64,000 bases of DNA from Holothuria scabra (lineage: Eukaryota; Echinodermata; Holothuroidea; Aspidochirotida; Holothuriidae). Made by a program: the position numbers and the translations under genes. This document shows positions 47,129 to 58,903 of this stretch, one piece after another. Each line of letters starts with the position of its first letter. Position 1 is the stretch's first letter. The notes below the pieces were generated by a model, which was not told the origin of the DNA, did not search any database, and worked only from the letters and a program-made list of their open reading frames with translations. The stretch lies in assembly GCA_037179385.1 (NCBI GenBank), contig CM074187.1, forward strand, positions 14,323,450 to 14,387,449, given 5' to 3'.

Positions 47129-49225
47129 TTAATCTAAAATATCTGCACCACTCGGCTAAAGGGTTACGTGCACACACGCAGAGACAGTGGCATCAGCTTT
47201 GCAGTAAACACACTCCACAGGCTTATTTTAATCACTTCTAACTACCTCTGTTATCCCTCATCCCATCTTCAATCCTCAAAGCCATGCCCCGTCGGGGGCA
47301 TGCCCTCACAATTCTTAATTTTCCTGAGAAAAACAGACGATAGGTTGTTCAAGTGCATGCAGTGCCCAATGTTCTGTCACCTGGCCTGCCCCTACAGCCG
47401 AATTCTAGTAACGGTAATGAAAATCAGACAGGTTTTTTCAGCTACACATAGGCTGACGGTAAACAGTAGTGTGAAAATGTCTCCCAATAAGTCTGACTGA
47501 AAATTCATTTGAAGCCACCTTGTATCGTGACATATTTTCAAAAATTCAAATACATAGGAAGAAAAATCATTTATAGTCTGGAGTTCGGGAAGTCACGTGG
47601 AAAATCTCATCTTTTTAGCGGGCCTTGTAATGGACTACAACGACGATTCCTTTACATATTTTTACGCCGAAAAGAGCCAAGAACATTACATCTAATTAAT
47701 TGCAGCAGTACCCTTTTTATCTGGTAATTTTCTGATCACGTAGCAAGTTCGTTTTTTCTATTGAAGTGAAACTTTCATTTTAAAGGAAAGCTCAAAATAA
47801 CGACTGCTTCATTTCTTGTTACAAGTCTGGGAAATGCCTGTTCCGGCTGTCTGAGGGGTTAGATTTTTAAACAATTTTATGTACGCTCCGCACCAACTGA
47901 TGGTGGCGCTCCTCTTAGATAGAGTGTTTTGGTCGAACAGATTACTTAACAGAACATTGCAAGCTTGCAAATTGTTCTTCGTTTTGGGACAATATTATGA
48001 AGTGAAAATTTTATTGCGAAAGAAAGCTCAAAGTAATGAATCATTTTTTTTAGGTACGAGCCCGGGAAATGCAATTTCCTGCTGTCTGGAGGTTCTTAAT
48101 TTTTATAAAATTTCTGTGCTCTGCACTTTGATAGTCGTTCGGGCAAAATTACATTTTTCGGACAAAAGAGACAACTCTACACCTCCGAAACTGAAACGTC
48201 GTTCCCGTACGTCTATGTCAATTTATAAAATATAAAACTTTAAATGTATGGGAAGCCAAACTGTTTCCGCGGGAGAATTTTCCCAATATGGTCCGAGGGC
48301 CTTAATCTGCATGATGATATTCAGTAACCCCAACCAAACTACAGATCACACCCTACTTGATTTTCTTGTAAGAAGATTAGATTCTTTCATAAAACCCTTA
48401 AATCTGTTATAAAATTACAAGTTTTCTCCAGTATAAGCTTCGGATTGTTAAAAGTGGCAAAATTTTCCAATTTCGATGAATACTCCGTACAATAACTAAC
48501 CAAAGCCAACTCTGTTAATCACCCCAAAATTCTACCTAATTTTGCTCTTCAAAGTCATATCACTTAGGCTAATAAAAAATCCAAATATTTCATATTAACT
48601 GTGCCCAAAACCAAATTTTCTTCAATTAAATTCCAAAGTTCCTCCAATAAAATCAGCTCTTAATTTTCAAATCTTCGTTCAAAAAAGGGAAAACCTTTTC
48701 GGGCAACCTATTCTCGTGTTGAAGCATTAGTACGTAGACCTAGTACGGTTAAATGCGTAACCCCAAAATATTTACAGCTGTCGCCTGTATTTTTCCCATA
48801 TTGGGGACAGAGCCTTCAATAAACACCCCAACTTTTTAATGGTTTTCACAAAAGCAAAATTTCTTTAAAAAATTTTAAATTTTGACTTCAAAATAAACTC
48901 AAGATTTTTAAGTTTTCGTTGAAAAGAAGGCCAAAATTTTCGCGCGCTACGCGCGCCTCAAAATGTTAAGTCACGTCCCCCCAGGACTAACTCAAAGCCT
49001 TTGTTGGGGCCTTGAAATGCTGGTCCCCCTGTTGGGGAAATCCTGGCGCCACCCCTGGGATAGTAGCATTCAATTTTACCGTCTTACACTGAATTGTACC
49101 TACTGAAGGAAATCTGGGTACAGTTTATGGTCACTTCTAAACTGAATTCGAACACTTCGATCCGTCAGAAGTAGGTAAATAGACTGAAAAAAAACTTGAA
49201 GACAGTCAACTCTCATCCCAAACTT

Positions 49226-49440
49226 TAATTTTTGTGGAGGTCCACAGAAATTCTCAGTTGGCAGAGCTGTTTGATTAACAGCAAGTTCAAAAAAGCTCAT
49301 GTTACAAAGAATGTACTGCTGAGCGTGTTTTGGTTCAATTGGGTTCCTGTATACTCACCCTGAACCAATAAACTCAAATTGTAAGGACCCTTATTGTGAC
49401 TAGGATAAATGTATCTTTACAATTGATGAATCTCACAAAT
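49226..49440. repeat. Diverged repeat, copy B
   Basis: Same orientation and block order as copy A at 44976-45170. It lies just outside the nested hAT/piggyBac cluster, on its right, while copy A lies outside on its left. Confidence 0.5.
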
Positions 49441-49997
49441 ATGATATGCCCCACATTGGCGTAAGGTCTGCAAAAATTTGCATTAGTATATTTTTATACA
49501 AGAACAGGAGCTTCATATGATACTCATACCTACGGCTTTGGCTAACTTTCACCCTAATGTCAGAGAACAATGGGATACACCGTGCGAGACACGGAATTGG
49601 TCTGTTCAGTATACTCCGCAAGGCCGTAAAAAACTGTTGGATGTGACTAGCCTAAACAGGGAGGTGTTATAATACACCTCCCTGGTCTAAACAAGTACCG
49701 TAATATGCAACAATTTGCTATGCAAGCAAGACGCAAGAGGCCTTGCAAAATAAATCTACACGACAAGTGATTGGATGAGCGTACTAAAATATTCGAAATG
49801 TTTTTCATTCAAAGAATATACTGCCGTCTCTGTATGATTCCATATAAACGCTTTGTTGCAAAAATCACGGATGTGGGGTGTCGTGGATGAGGACGATTAA
49901 CTTCTTAGCAACCAGCTTATGGTCGATCACTTTTAAACCAATCTTACTAAAGAAAATGGATAATTTGAGAAGTTTGAAAAGATTCTGATAAACTTAC

Positions 49998-50282
49998 TCG
50001 GTGATGTTGACATATCTTGTGTAAATGCTTCTGTGCTAAATCCACGACCGGTGGAAAAATCACCACGTCGAGTGCTGACGTCTTCGCCTGTTGTCATGGT
50101 GGGTCCTGATGACATCGTGGGTCCTGTTGTGATGGCGTCTGCTGTCATGTTGAGTCCTGTTGTCATGGTGGGTCCTGATGTCATGGTGGGTCCTGTTGTT
50201 GGATTGATTCCAGTTGTACCACCCGTCGTGGCATCCGTACCTGTCGTGAAGTCTACGGTGGTAAACTCATTCATGGAAGACC
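49998..50282 (-). CDS. Mucin-like Thr/Ser/Gly-rich exon of the EGF-repeat gene
   Basis: This 95-codon open segment has a clear acceptor (pyrimidine-rich, ending in ACAG) at its high end and a consensus GTAAGT donor at its low end. It enters and leaves in phase 1, exactly like the EGF exons downstream on the same strand. The peptide is dominated by Thr, Ser and Gly and contains the near-repeat GPTM(T/S)(S/T)G four times, arranged as two tandem pairs, then a short basic stretch (STRRGDFSTGRG). Such low-complexity Thr/Ser tracts are usually O-glycosylated stalks in extracellular proteins. It contains an RGD tripeptide, which may be coincidental. Inferred role: a spacer or stalk N-terminal to the EGF array. 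The next recognised exon is 8.7 kb downstream, so exons between them may have been missed. An open reading frame also runs on the opposite strand but is a shadow of the repeats. Confidence 0.6.
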
Positions 50283-50880
50283 CTGTAAAACAAGTACAAA
50301 ACATAATTTTAAAAAAAAAGTTAAAAAAGCAGGCAACGTGAAACTACAGGTCTATACACTATGTGGTGAACAGGGAAGTGTACCCTTCCTAATTGAACAC
50401 AAATAATTACAAATATGGAGCTTTCACTGGAGAAAATCTGGAATTTTATGACGGAACAGTCGGGAAAACCGCACTGTACTTGACATTAGTCCATGCAAAT
50501 TTAAGAATTTTTCACTTTTTAGAGCGGGGGCCATCGTTCCCTGTTCCCTGTAGCTACGCCACTGGGGGCATCCGCAAAACCAGGCCCACTCCGTTGACTT
50601 TAAGAGAAGAATGGTAAAGAATACGGGGTCCCCTTCGAAATATGTTGGTGTGTATAATTGTTCAAGCCAGAAGTTTCAACTTCAAGCTGCCCTAATACAC
50701 ACAATTACACCTTTTCTCTTTGCTGTCCAAAACATATGTTTCATCTATGTACATACATGCCTGTGTTCGCCCTTTAATGGTCCATGATTACATTGGCTAT
50801 GAAGTCTTGAATCAGTAGTGTTACAGCTTAAAGACATAAAAAATGGAACATACTGCCATTTTGCTTGTTGCTCAGCAAAA
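50283..50880. other. Intergenic or intronic stretch with hAT-like end
   Basis: A right-end-like sequence (CCTGTAGCTACGCCACTG) ends at about 50560 without a matching left end. Nothing else is seen. Whether the gene has further 5' exons here is open. Confidence 0.45.
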
Positions 50881-50882
50881 GC

Positions 50883-50915
50883 AATGGCGTAGGGAAAACA
50901 AGTCAGTGAGTGGGA
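50883..50915 (+). mobile_element. Very short SINE fragment
   Basis: GCGTAGGGAAAACAAGTCAG followed by TGAGTGGG matches the centre of the SINE body. Confidence 0.4.
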
Positions 50916-51107
50916 TCCGTTGGCACACTTAGATTTTGTTACTTAGCCTAATCCGGGAGGCTTACAAGCTAGTTCGGGAAATAGCTTTCTGCTCACTTTG
51001 AGTGTAACAATAAATGGACAATGAGTACCTTGTAGCCTTCTACACATAACAGACTGCTTTTCTAACAGGATATCCTGTGTGATCGAGCCACTATTAGGCC
51101 TCTTTAG

Positions 51108-52349
51108 TGGCGTGCGAAGGGGAGACCATTGCGCCATGCCCCCCTCACCTATGCCTTTTTTTCTTTGTTCTTAAAAATACGTAGTCTAACTTTATTAACA
51201 CAGATTTTACTTCAAAAGATAGCATATGTGGCACCAGATTGCTTATAAGGACACCCAATTTTTCAAAAATTTTCAAAGGGGAAGGACTGTCCCTGCAAGG
51301 TCTTTCAGTGATGCCATTTTTTTTTAATTCCTACAAATAGACCTAGGCAAATTCTGTCAAATTTCAATTTTACTTAAAAAGGTAGACTCTGCTTCCCACT
51401 GTGGCATCGATAAAAAAGACTACATGTTTAGATTCTCTTTACAAGCATAAATACGCCATTTTGACCATCTGAGGGGTCTGATTTTTCGGAATTTTCATTA
51501 CGCTCCGCGCCAACCAATGGTGGCGCTTCGCTCGGTCTTTTGGGCAAAATTACATTTTTGGGGTAAAATTGGCTCTTAACTCTCTGATCACTTTGCAGTT
51601 TGCGAACATATTTTGAAGTGAGCATTTTATTGCAAACGACAAAAGAAGGAAGCGACTGGCTAAATTCTTCGTATTAGCCTGGAAAATGCTATATCCGGCC
51701 AATGTAAGGGGTCTGATTTTTCCAAATTTTCTCTACGCTCCACGCCAACTAATGGTGGCGCTCCGCTTAGATAATCTGTATGACAAAATAACATTTTGTG
51801 GCCAAGAAAAACAACAAATAACGATCAATGCTCTTTTATTTTGACTCCTAAATGTGTGCAAATTTAATGACAAGTTTTGCTTCGTAGGGTAGCATAAATG
51901 GCATAAGGAAATGCATGTCAAGACACAAAAGTTTCAGTTTTATCCTCATGAACCACCACGATTCAACTTTTAACACTGTTTCTGTCAAAGTCGAAAATCT
52001 TGCACCATTTTGGATCTAGGCTCCTTGAAAACGTCAAAAAATTTCCGGACACCCCTCCCCTTAGACCATACTGCATGCCCCTCCCCTTCAGAGAAATCCT
52101 GCGTTAGTACATACAAATAAACCAGATATTGTTTACCAAAATAATATTCTTTGTTATTTCCGATTGCTGAATGTTTTACTACAAGATTAAAATGCAGGTA
52201 ATATTACAAAATGGCATGGTAATGTTGTTATACTTGTAAGTTTGCATATTTTATATGAAATAGATATACATTGACCGGGAAAAGTTTTGGGGAAATTTCA
52301 TACCTTTGCCGCCCCCCCCCCCCTGAAAAAATCCTAGCTACGCCACTGC
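51108..52349. mobile_element. hAT-like family fragments, boundaries unclear
   Basis: A possible left end (AGTGGCGTGCGAAGGGG) lies at about 51108, conserved modules at 51465-51545 and 51680-51780, and a C tract with right end (CCTAGCTACGCCACTG) ends at 52349. The bases outside the two ends do not form a target duplication, so this may be two or more overlapping insertions. Confidence 0.5.
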
Positions 52350-52500
52350 AAACAAACGTGGCTTTGTGCTGAATGCATTGCACAATATGCGTTGTAGTAT
52401 GCCCGTTGTGTACACATTCATTTAGTAAGCGCTTCAAAAGTGGTACATGTAATCCAAAATGGGCGCCGTGGAGTATTTTGACCTACTCTGGTGTTAATGG

Positions 52501-52724
52501 AGTTAGACAGTTTTACGTCCCAGTTTTCATGGTATTGGTTCAAGTTGAACCGGCCACGGCCTTTTCTCCAGTTGTGGCTCACTGGCTTGTTTTCCCCACT
52601 CCATTGCTTATGCAACAGCGGCAGTATGTTTCAATTTTTGAGTCTTTGGTAGGACTAGACCTGGGAATCGAACCCGGGCCTCCCGCGTGAGAGGCAGATG
52701 CTCTACCGCTAGACCAAACGCGCG
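52501..52724 (-). mobile_element. tRNA-derived SINE, most complete copy
   Basis: On the minus strand it begins with a tRNA-like head: A-box TGGTCTAGCGG (52706-52716), an anticodon arm with CTC in a seven-base loop, and a perfect B-box GGTTCGATTCC (52664-52674). The acceptor stem does not pair and the T-stem has a mismatch, so it is not a working tRNA. The body follows (GGAGTGGGGAAAACAAGCC, AAGGCCGTGGCCGG, TTGAACCAATACC) and ends in GTCTAACTCC. The CTC anticodon points to a tRNA-Glu-like ancestor. It defines the family for the fragments at 12838, 12985, 26433 and 37468. Confidence 0.8.
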
Positions 52725-53054
52725 AAGCCTCTATTGTGTTGAATTGATGTTAACATTTAACTATGGATCCAGACATTGTTGCACTTCTAATTATCCGTAT
52801 GGTGTACATTGACGACTTGCCGAAAAAGGGAGAGCTGATGCCGTAAAAGCCCCCCCCCCCCCAATCAGTTTGTCAGGGAGCTGCCACTCGGATGTATCTT
52901 ATGTAAGTAATCACGTATGTAAATGAGAAAACATCCCAAACTGAAGGTCATTTGACAAAATCACCAACTTTAAAGCTGAAGTAAAACCTTTGAAAGCAAA
53001 ATTGTTCAAAGAATTACAGTATTTGGAACTGTAACTGACTACTAATAGGGTCTT

Positions 53055-53545
53055 CCACTGAGCTCGTGAACTGGTGAACTCGCGGGTGAAATCATTCCAT
53101 TGCCACTGCAGAGATGATGAACTGGTGAACTCGCTCGTTGAACTGCCGGTGGGATTTTTTATAATTCTTCTTTTAGCTCAGTTCAAAATGGCGGACGCCA
53201 ACGACTTAAAAAAAAAATACCGTAAATCGTATTTGACCCCTCAGCCAGTAAAAAATGATACCCAGACTGTGTAGTTGTAAATGCGATCCAGTGACCCTTA
53301 TTTCTGTTACTGATATTGTCTAAATGGTACTCACAGAGACAGTTTGTTCGTCATTTTGATCATTTTCGTCTTCCTCGAAGTCTAACAGTCTCAATTTACG
53401 TATACGTCTCACGCACAAGTTGCTTATTATTGTTACTGCAGTGTATAGCAATCGGTTTTCACCACTTGACTAGACAGCAAAAGAACGCTTCTCGCGAGTT
53501 GTGAAGGGGTGAAAAGGCACCACTTCACCACTTCACGAGTACAAT
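53055..53545. mobile_element. Possible inverted-repeat element with GTGAA(C/G)TGGTGAA ends
   Basis: CTCGTGAACTGGTGAACTCG at the left faces CACTTCACCACTTCACGAG at the right, with similar direct repeats inside each end. No target duplication was found. The ORF 53074-53274 inside it is not supported as a gene. Confidence 0.4.
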
Positions 53546-56500
53546 GAAACGTATATGACAAGACAGGGAACCACTGAACAAGGCGATCGAAAGAAATTCA
53601 AGAAAATATTATTTTGAGGTTAAAAACCAGGAAGGGTAGACGAAAAATAATTTTAGACTTTTCAACATAATCAATTCGAAACAAGAACGCCGGTGCAGAA
53701 ATATGCTTAAGTAGCCTCCATTCTGGGATGTGCTAAGAAGGCGACACAACGATCTTTAGACTAGATGAAGCCGCATGTTCTTTTCCGACGCTTTTCTTGC
53801 TTTCCTTTTCAAAATTCTTCTCTCAATGTCTCAATCAACTAATAGTGATGGGTTGTTACAAATACCAGTGAGGGGACACACCCATATGTTAACTCGTCAA
53901 CTTTCCATTGCCAGCCGCCATGCAGTAATATAAAATTCTGGCCTTTCGTCGTTATTCTTCACCCTTAATGTTATATTCCTATTTGAAGTTAGGAAAGAAA
54001 TCCTATTATCTTTTTCTTTTCAAAGATATCAGTGAATCATGGAGAAAGTTGCTGAAAATTAGAATGATATATAACTTGGACAAAGACGACGTGTTTCAAC
54101 CGCCACGGAAGTCGCATTAGTTTTCAAACCAATATATTTCTTTTTTAATGAAAAAACAGAGTAATACTGTAATTGCAACAATTTAGGACTAGATAAACAA
54201 CCGTTGTGATAAAAAATTGAAACGGTTCCACATTAGTTGGCTGTGCAGGGAGTGATCAATGCAAGGTCTTTGATGTCCGAAACGGGATAACTTTTCTTTG
54301 AAGAGGGGGTCGTAATAAAGAGGAAAAGTCAGAGAAAGCTCAATAATATAAGAATGGACATGTCAATCAAACTTCGATAGCTGAAAAGGACATATTTTTA
54401 TTCTAAAGCTCATATTGTCTTTCAGATTTGGCTGATGACTCTTCTTCGCCTCCTCGGGCCATCAACTCCGTTTCTTACAACTCCACCCTGTCAACGGTAT
54501 ATACCTGTCACCTATCACGCTGAGCATCTCCCTGAAGACATGTAATTTAAGACATGAAGCAAAATTTGTTGATCCTTAGCAAAGTGACAGTACAATTCAG
54601 CTTTAAAATCATTTCACAAGAGGAAACTCACAGGCATTCAACCTTTAATACCATTAACACATGAATACTGCAATATCTAGGTTTCGATTTTACACGAACG
54701 CTGTCGATTGGAGTTAGAAGTGGTGCTTGATGCAATGGCTTTATGAACCAAGCCGCGTATTGCATTTAGAAACTTGCAACTAAACAAAAGCTGAAATGGA
54801 ATCTAGGGCAAACTACATATATCAAACATCCTTGTCTTTTACATGACTTCTTTTCCTTTTCTTCTTACTGTGCCTCCCCCCCCCCCCAACCTCCCCTATG
54901 CAGATGCGTCACTGAGCTGTAGTCTGTCCCAGACGTCTTAATGACACATTGACATGTAAAACAACGAGGAACTGCATTCAAAGACATAAGAACGAGGCTC
55001 AGATAGAAAAGAAGAAATATCAGTAATATTAGTACATTTTCAAAGATGAATCATTATTTCTTATGTACCCTAAATATAAAAACACAAAATATAAACACTT
55101 CACACGTACTCGATCGTGCCAACTTGAAAGTTGATAATCTTATGGTCCGATTTGCTAATACTGGTAAATGCAAGTTTGAAGTTAGTTGAAATCCAGACTA
55201 AGAACCTGATGCTTATTTTTCCCTAGTACCCACTTTCCTTCCTCTTGAAAGAAGGGTGAGGAAGCCATTCGGAGTAAATAAATGTCAAAGGAATTTCGTG
55301 TTTTTTGTGTATGTGTTGTGAGAATAGGAAGGATGTGAACCTACGATAGTCCCCTTTAATATTCCTTGAGATTATAGATCGCTAGTTTTTGCCAATGTTT
55401 TATTGTTGGGTCTGGAAATAGCCTTTCCCCCTTAGATCCACGCCTGCATCCCATTAGCCTCTGTGTCGGCCGCCCCTTAGGCTGCCTCCTCTCAGGGCAC
55501 ACAGGCGATAGTAAAAAATTCCTTTCAGACCACAAATAAAGAATTTCATTAATATAAGTTAACCTCATATTGGACAACGGCAATTGGCCTTATTCTTAAT
55601 ATGAATATGGTTATTTATATTCTAAAATGGGAAATTGTTTTAAATAGTCATACGATACATGAATCATGAAGATTATCGAGCTGTAACCTGTGTCTAGTGT
55701 AACGTTGAGCACTAGAACAGTGGGCTTCACAACAGAACACAATGTGAACAAAGCTACACGCCTGGCATATCATGAAAGTACTACCTCTAAGGTATCCGTA
55801 GCAGTTATCCGTTATGAACGGTAAAACGGTTGACGGTTTGAAGATGCAAGTCGAATTTAAGAGGCTTTAGCTTGTTACTAATGAAGAGTCGTCCGTTTTA
55901 ACCACCCTTTCTAGAAAAGCAGATATTGAAGTAGTTTCCAGCAAATTTATAAGTATATTTGATAAGAATTTTGAAAAGGAACTGTCGAGTATGCCGCGAT
56001 ACCTTGTTCTTGTGCAAGTGTAGATCCTTAGTAGTGCGAGAGATGTTTTATAATTGTGGATATTAATATCATAGTAGAAAACATCCCATTGTTTTTGAGT
56101 ATATAAATGGATTTTCAGTAAGTCTTCTACGCAATTGAAACGATTTGGGCTCCAATGCTGGCGGACGTTGTTTCTTTTTAAGCTCGACGAAAGAAGTTCG
56201 TCCGCCCCGCGGGCTAGTATCACATGGCTTTCTAACAATATATCTTTTTAAAATTGACACACAGCATGACCGAATCCTAGTGTCAATAAAATATGTGATC
56301 CTTCTATTTGAACAGCAGCTTTGTCTGAAACTATTTATTTTTCGCTGTAACAATTAGATTTAATATTCATTCAATGTGTGATCTACCACATCTGGAGAGC
56401 CCTAGAAATCCCGTCACCTATTTTTTCGGCATGTCTTTCAAGCTTTAATAGACAAAGTTGAAAAGATCTGTTTTTATTCATTTAAGTTGACCTGAAAGCC
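53546..56500. other. Stretch without recognised genes
   Basis: Contains a short possible plus-strand exon at 54426-54496 (listed as a finding) and a C tract near 54877. ORFs at 55356-55583 and 55867-56353 have no identifiable domain. Confidence 0.45.
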
Positions 56501-56519
56501 TGTTATTACCGGGGTTCTA

Positions 56520-58760
56520 TTAAAGGAAACTGCATAAATCCTTGCCTACGAATATTCTTACCGAAGACATGTATAAACTTGCCATAAGAAAGCACACTAG
56601 ACCTGCTCGTTTTTATCTTCTTCCTAAGGTTCATAAGTTGGGGGTCCCTGGCCGCCCAGTGGTCTCGGCTTGTGACTCGGCCACTGAAGGGCTTTCCGAA
56701 ATTGTTGACCATTTTCTACAACCTTTTATCCCTTTCATCCTTTCTTATAGTAAAGATACACAGGATTTTATTCGCAAAATCCGTGTGCTTGGCCCTTTAC
56801 CCCGGTGCTTTCCTGGTTACCATTGATGTTATGGCTCTTATATTTACCCCGAGGATGGTATTTCGGCTCTCCGTACATTTCTTTCGGGAAACCATGTTCC
56901 CCTATTTATTACCAATGGTATTTGTGATATGTGTGAAATTTCTCTTAAAAGGAACGTGTCTGAGTTCAATTCAGAATGTTTTCTCCAGACTTCGGGGACG
57001 GCCATTGGTACTAAAATGGCGCCTGCCTATGCTTATGTTTTATGGGGATCTTGGAACGTGATTTACTTGCTGCTACTTCCCTTAAACCTGATGTGTGGTT
57101 TCGTTTTATTGACGATATTTTCATGATTTTGACTCATAGAAGGGATCAACTTTTGCAATTTTTTTAATTCATTAACAGTGTCCATCATGGTATTAAATTT
57201 ACTTTTGATTTTTCTTTGGGGTCTGTCAATTTTCTTTATGTTCATGTTTTGACTTCTAATGAGGGTGGGATCATTACTGATCTTTACACTTAGCCTACTG
57301 ACACTCATCAACTTTTATTGGCGACCAGCTGTCACCCTAATCATACCAAAAGAAGTATCCCTTACAGCCAGTCCTTACGTATCGTAAGGATTTGTTCCAG
57401 TCTTGAGACTGCTCGTGAGATGTGCAGCCAATTAAGCGACTACCTCGTGAGGCAGGGTTATAATAGGAGGAAGGTACAACAACAAGTGGATCGGGCCATT
57501 TCCAATTTTACTTCCCCAGGGCCTCCTAGAGAACATGCAGGGAAGCCGATTTTTTCACAGCTGAGTACCACCCAGCTCTTCCCGACATGAAGGGGATTCT
57601 TTTGGAATATTCGCCTCTCCTTTATCAATCTGATAGGTTGAAGTTAGCTGTTCCCTTTCCTCCAGCTATGAGCTTTAGGCAGGCTCCTAATCTTAAGAGG
57701 TCCCTTTGTGGAGCCGGCCCATTGGACACTAGTAAAGTTCATTCCGACTTTATCCTGGATCCATGTCGGCCATGTGGTAAGAAGAGGTGTCAAATTTGAG
57801 GTTTACTGGTTTGCTCTGATTTTATTGTTAGTTGTTCAACTGGAAAACGGTTTAAATGTTAAAACTCCTCTACTTCCTGTGACTCCCTCTGGATTTAAAA
57901 CGTTATTTCTAGTCCTGTTTGCAGTTTCCAATACGTCGGGAGGTCTAACAATTTGCGCTTTAGAATTTATGGTCATAAGAGTGATTTTAGACTTTTTAAA
58001 ACTGGCTCTTCAAAAAAACCTGACTGTGAGGTTCTTTATGATCATCTTATTTAACATACTTGTGATTCTTTTACCGTTCAAATTGTTGACCACATTTTTT
58101 AACCTGATTTGACCAGATAGGCCATAGATAAATTACTCATTAACAAGGAGAGACAATGGATTTGGAAACTGAACACAGTCACCACAAAAAGACTTAACAT
58201 GGATGAAGGCGGCTTTTATTGTCCAAATAAGCATTTTAGGGAACTCCTTTTAATATTGGTCGTTACAATTTGGTATTTAAGGTGGGGTGTTTGGGATTTA
58301 TTGTGTGTTTTTTATTTGATATCTTTATTATTTTATTTTTCCTGTATTTTTTCTTTTTAAATTTTGTTTTTTTTATTTTTATATTTTGATTTTTGTGGTT
58401 TCCCTCTTTTTACTGGCTTTTATATTTGTGGTTTTAATTGTCCTATTTTATTTCGTGCCCTTTTCTTCTTCTTTTTATCGTGGTCTTCCCTAGTTTTGTT
58501 TTCTTGTTGCTTGCTGTTTGGTATTTTATTCTTTTGTAACCTATGATTTATGTTCTCTTTGGGTCCCCTTTTGGTTTTTGGTTTGTTTTGTCTGCTTTCT
58601 GGATATTTTTAGGTGTAGCTTTTAAATTTTAATTCTCTCGTCCGTTTACCTTTAATGTTCGTTTTCTCCAATTTAATTGCTTGTGTAGGGTTTTTACCTC
58701 ATTTTAGCTCTGTACGTCGCCTGAGGAAGGACGACTTGCGTCCGAAAATTTGAGATACAC
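56520..58760 (+). pseudogene. Decayed Penelope-like retroelement with GIY-YIG region
   Basis: Plus-strand fragments in order: RPARFYLLPKVHKLGVPGRP, then VVSACDSATEGLSEIVDH near 56600-56710 (reverse transcriptase finger region), TAIGTKMAPAYA near 57000 (conserved RT block), HTKRSIPYSQSLRIVRICS near 57340-57400 (thumb region), and a C-terminal part from about 57590 with CRPCGKKRC, then QYVGRSNNLRFRIYGHKSD near 57930-57985, which is the GIY-YIG endonuclease core. Many frameshifts and stops separate these blocks, including loss of the catalytic YxDD environment from any open frame. The N-terminus is missing. The 3' end is followed by a hammerhead-like motif and a TA array. Confidence 0.85.
58715..58760 (+). 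ncRNA. Hammerhead-ribozyme-like motif at the Penelope-like 3' end
   Basis: CTGAGGA (58721-58727) matches the CUGANGA core box. GGACG (58729-58733) and CGTCC (58739-58743) form a perfect five-base stem II with loop ACTTG, and GAAA follows directly (58744-58747). Penelope-like elements are known to carry minimal type I hammerheads in their terminal repeats. A very short stem III and the cleavage triplet just downstream are not clear, so activity is not claimed. Confidence 0.5.
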
Positions 58761-58787
58761 GTGTTCTACTTCACTGACTTTTTGTTT

Positions 58788-58795
<8 letters not shown>

Positions 58796-58859
<64 letters not shown>

Positions 58860-58903
58860 TATATATATATATATATGTATATATTTATATTTATATATAT
58901 ATA
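58796..58903. repeat. (TA)n microsatellite with interruptions
   Basis: About 50 TA units with TTA and GTA interruptions, immediately 3' of the Penelope-like element. Confidence 0.92.

Larger units (their letters stand above)
46192..49057. mobile_element. hAT-like element, 2.9 kb, hosting nested insertions
   Basis: Left end CAGGGGCGGAGCCAGCGG, right end CCTGGCGCCACCCCTG, with GGATAGTAG repeated exactly on both outer sides (46183-46191 and 49058-49066). Two internal copies of a CCCCCGTCG(G/T)GGAAGG module lie near 46230 and 46450, and conserved hairpin modules near 47825-47925 and 48055-48140. It contains the piggyBac-like MITE at 46595-47128. No transposase ORF was recognised. Confidence 0.78.
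41280..49997. other. Longest intron in the window
   Basis: The 8.7 kb between the mucin-like exon and the plain EGF exon. It contains the splice-site tandem repeat, a CA-rich microsatellite, fragments of the hAT-like family around 42700-43240, a C/A tract at about 44635-44670, and the nested cluster at 46192-49057. One or more unrecognised exons could be hidden here, because domains other than EGF are harder to see. Confidence 0.5.

Noticed and set aside
50033..50341. Plus-strand ORF rich in Val, Met and Pro
   Set aside because: It is the opposite-strand shadow of the mucin-like exon, whose repeats and splice sites support the minus strand.
52650..52724. Functional tRNA-Glu gene on the minus strand
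   Set aside because: The A- and B-boxes are good, but the acceptor stem does not pair and the sequence continues into a SINE body shared with other copies.
53074..53274. ORF with MADANDLKKKYRK
   Set aside because: Lies inside a possible inverted-repeat element, has no recognisable domain and no splice or neighbour support.
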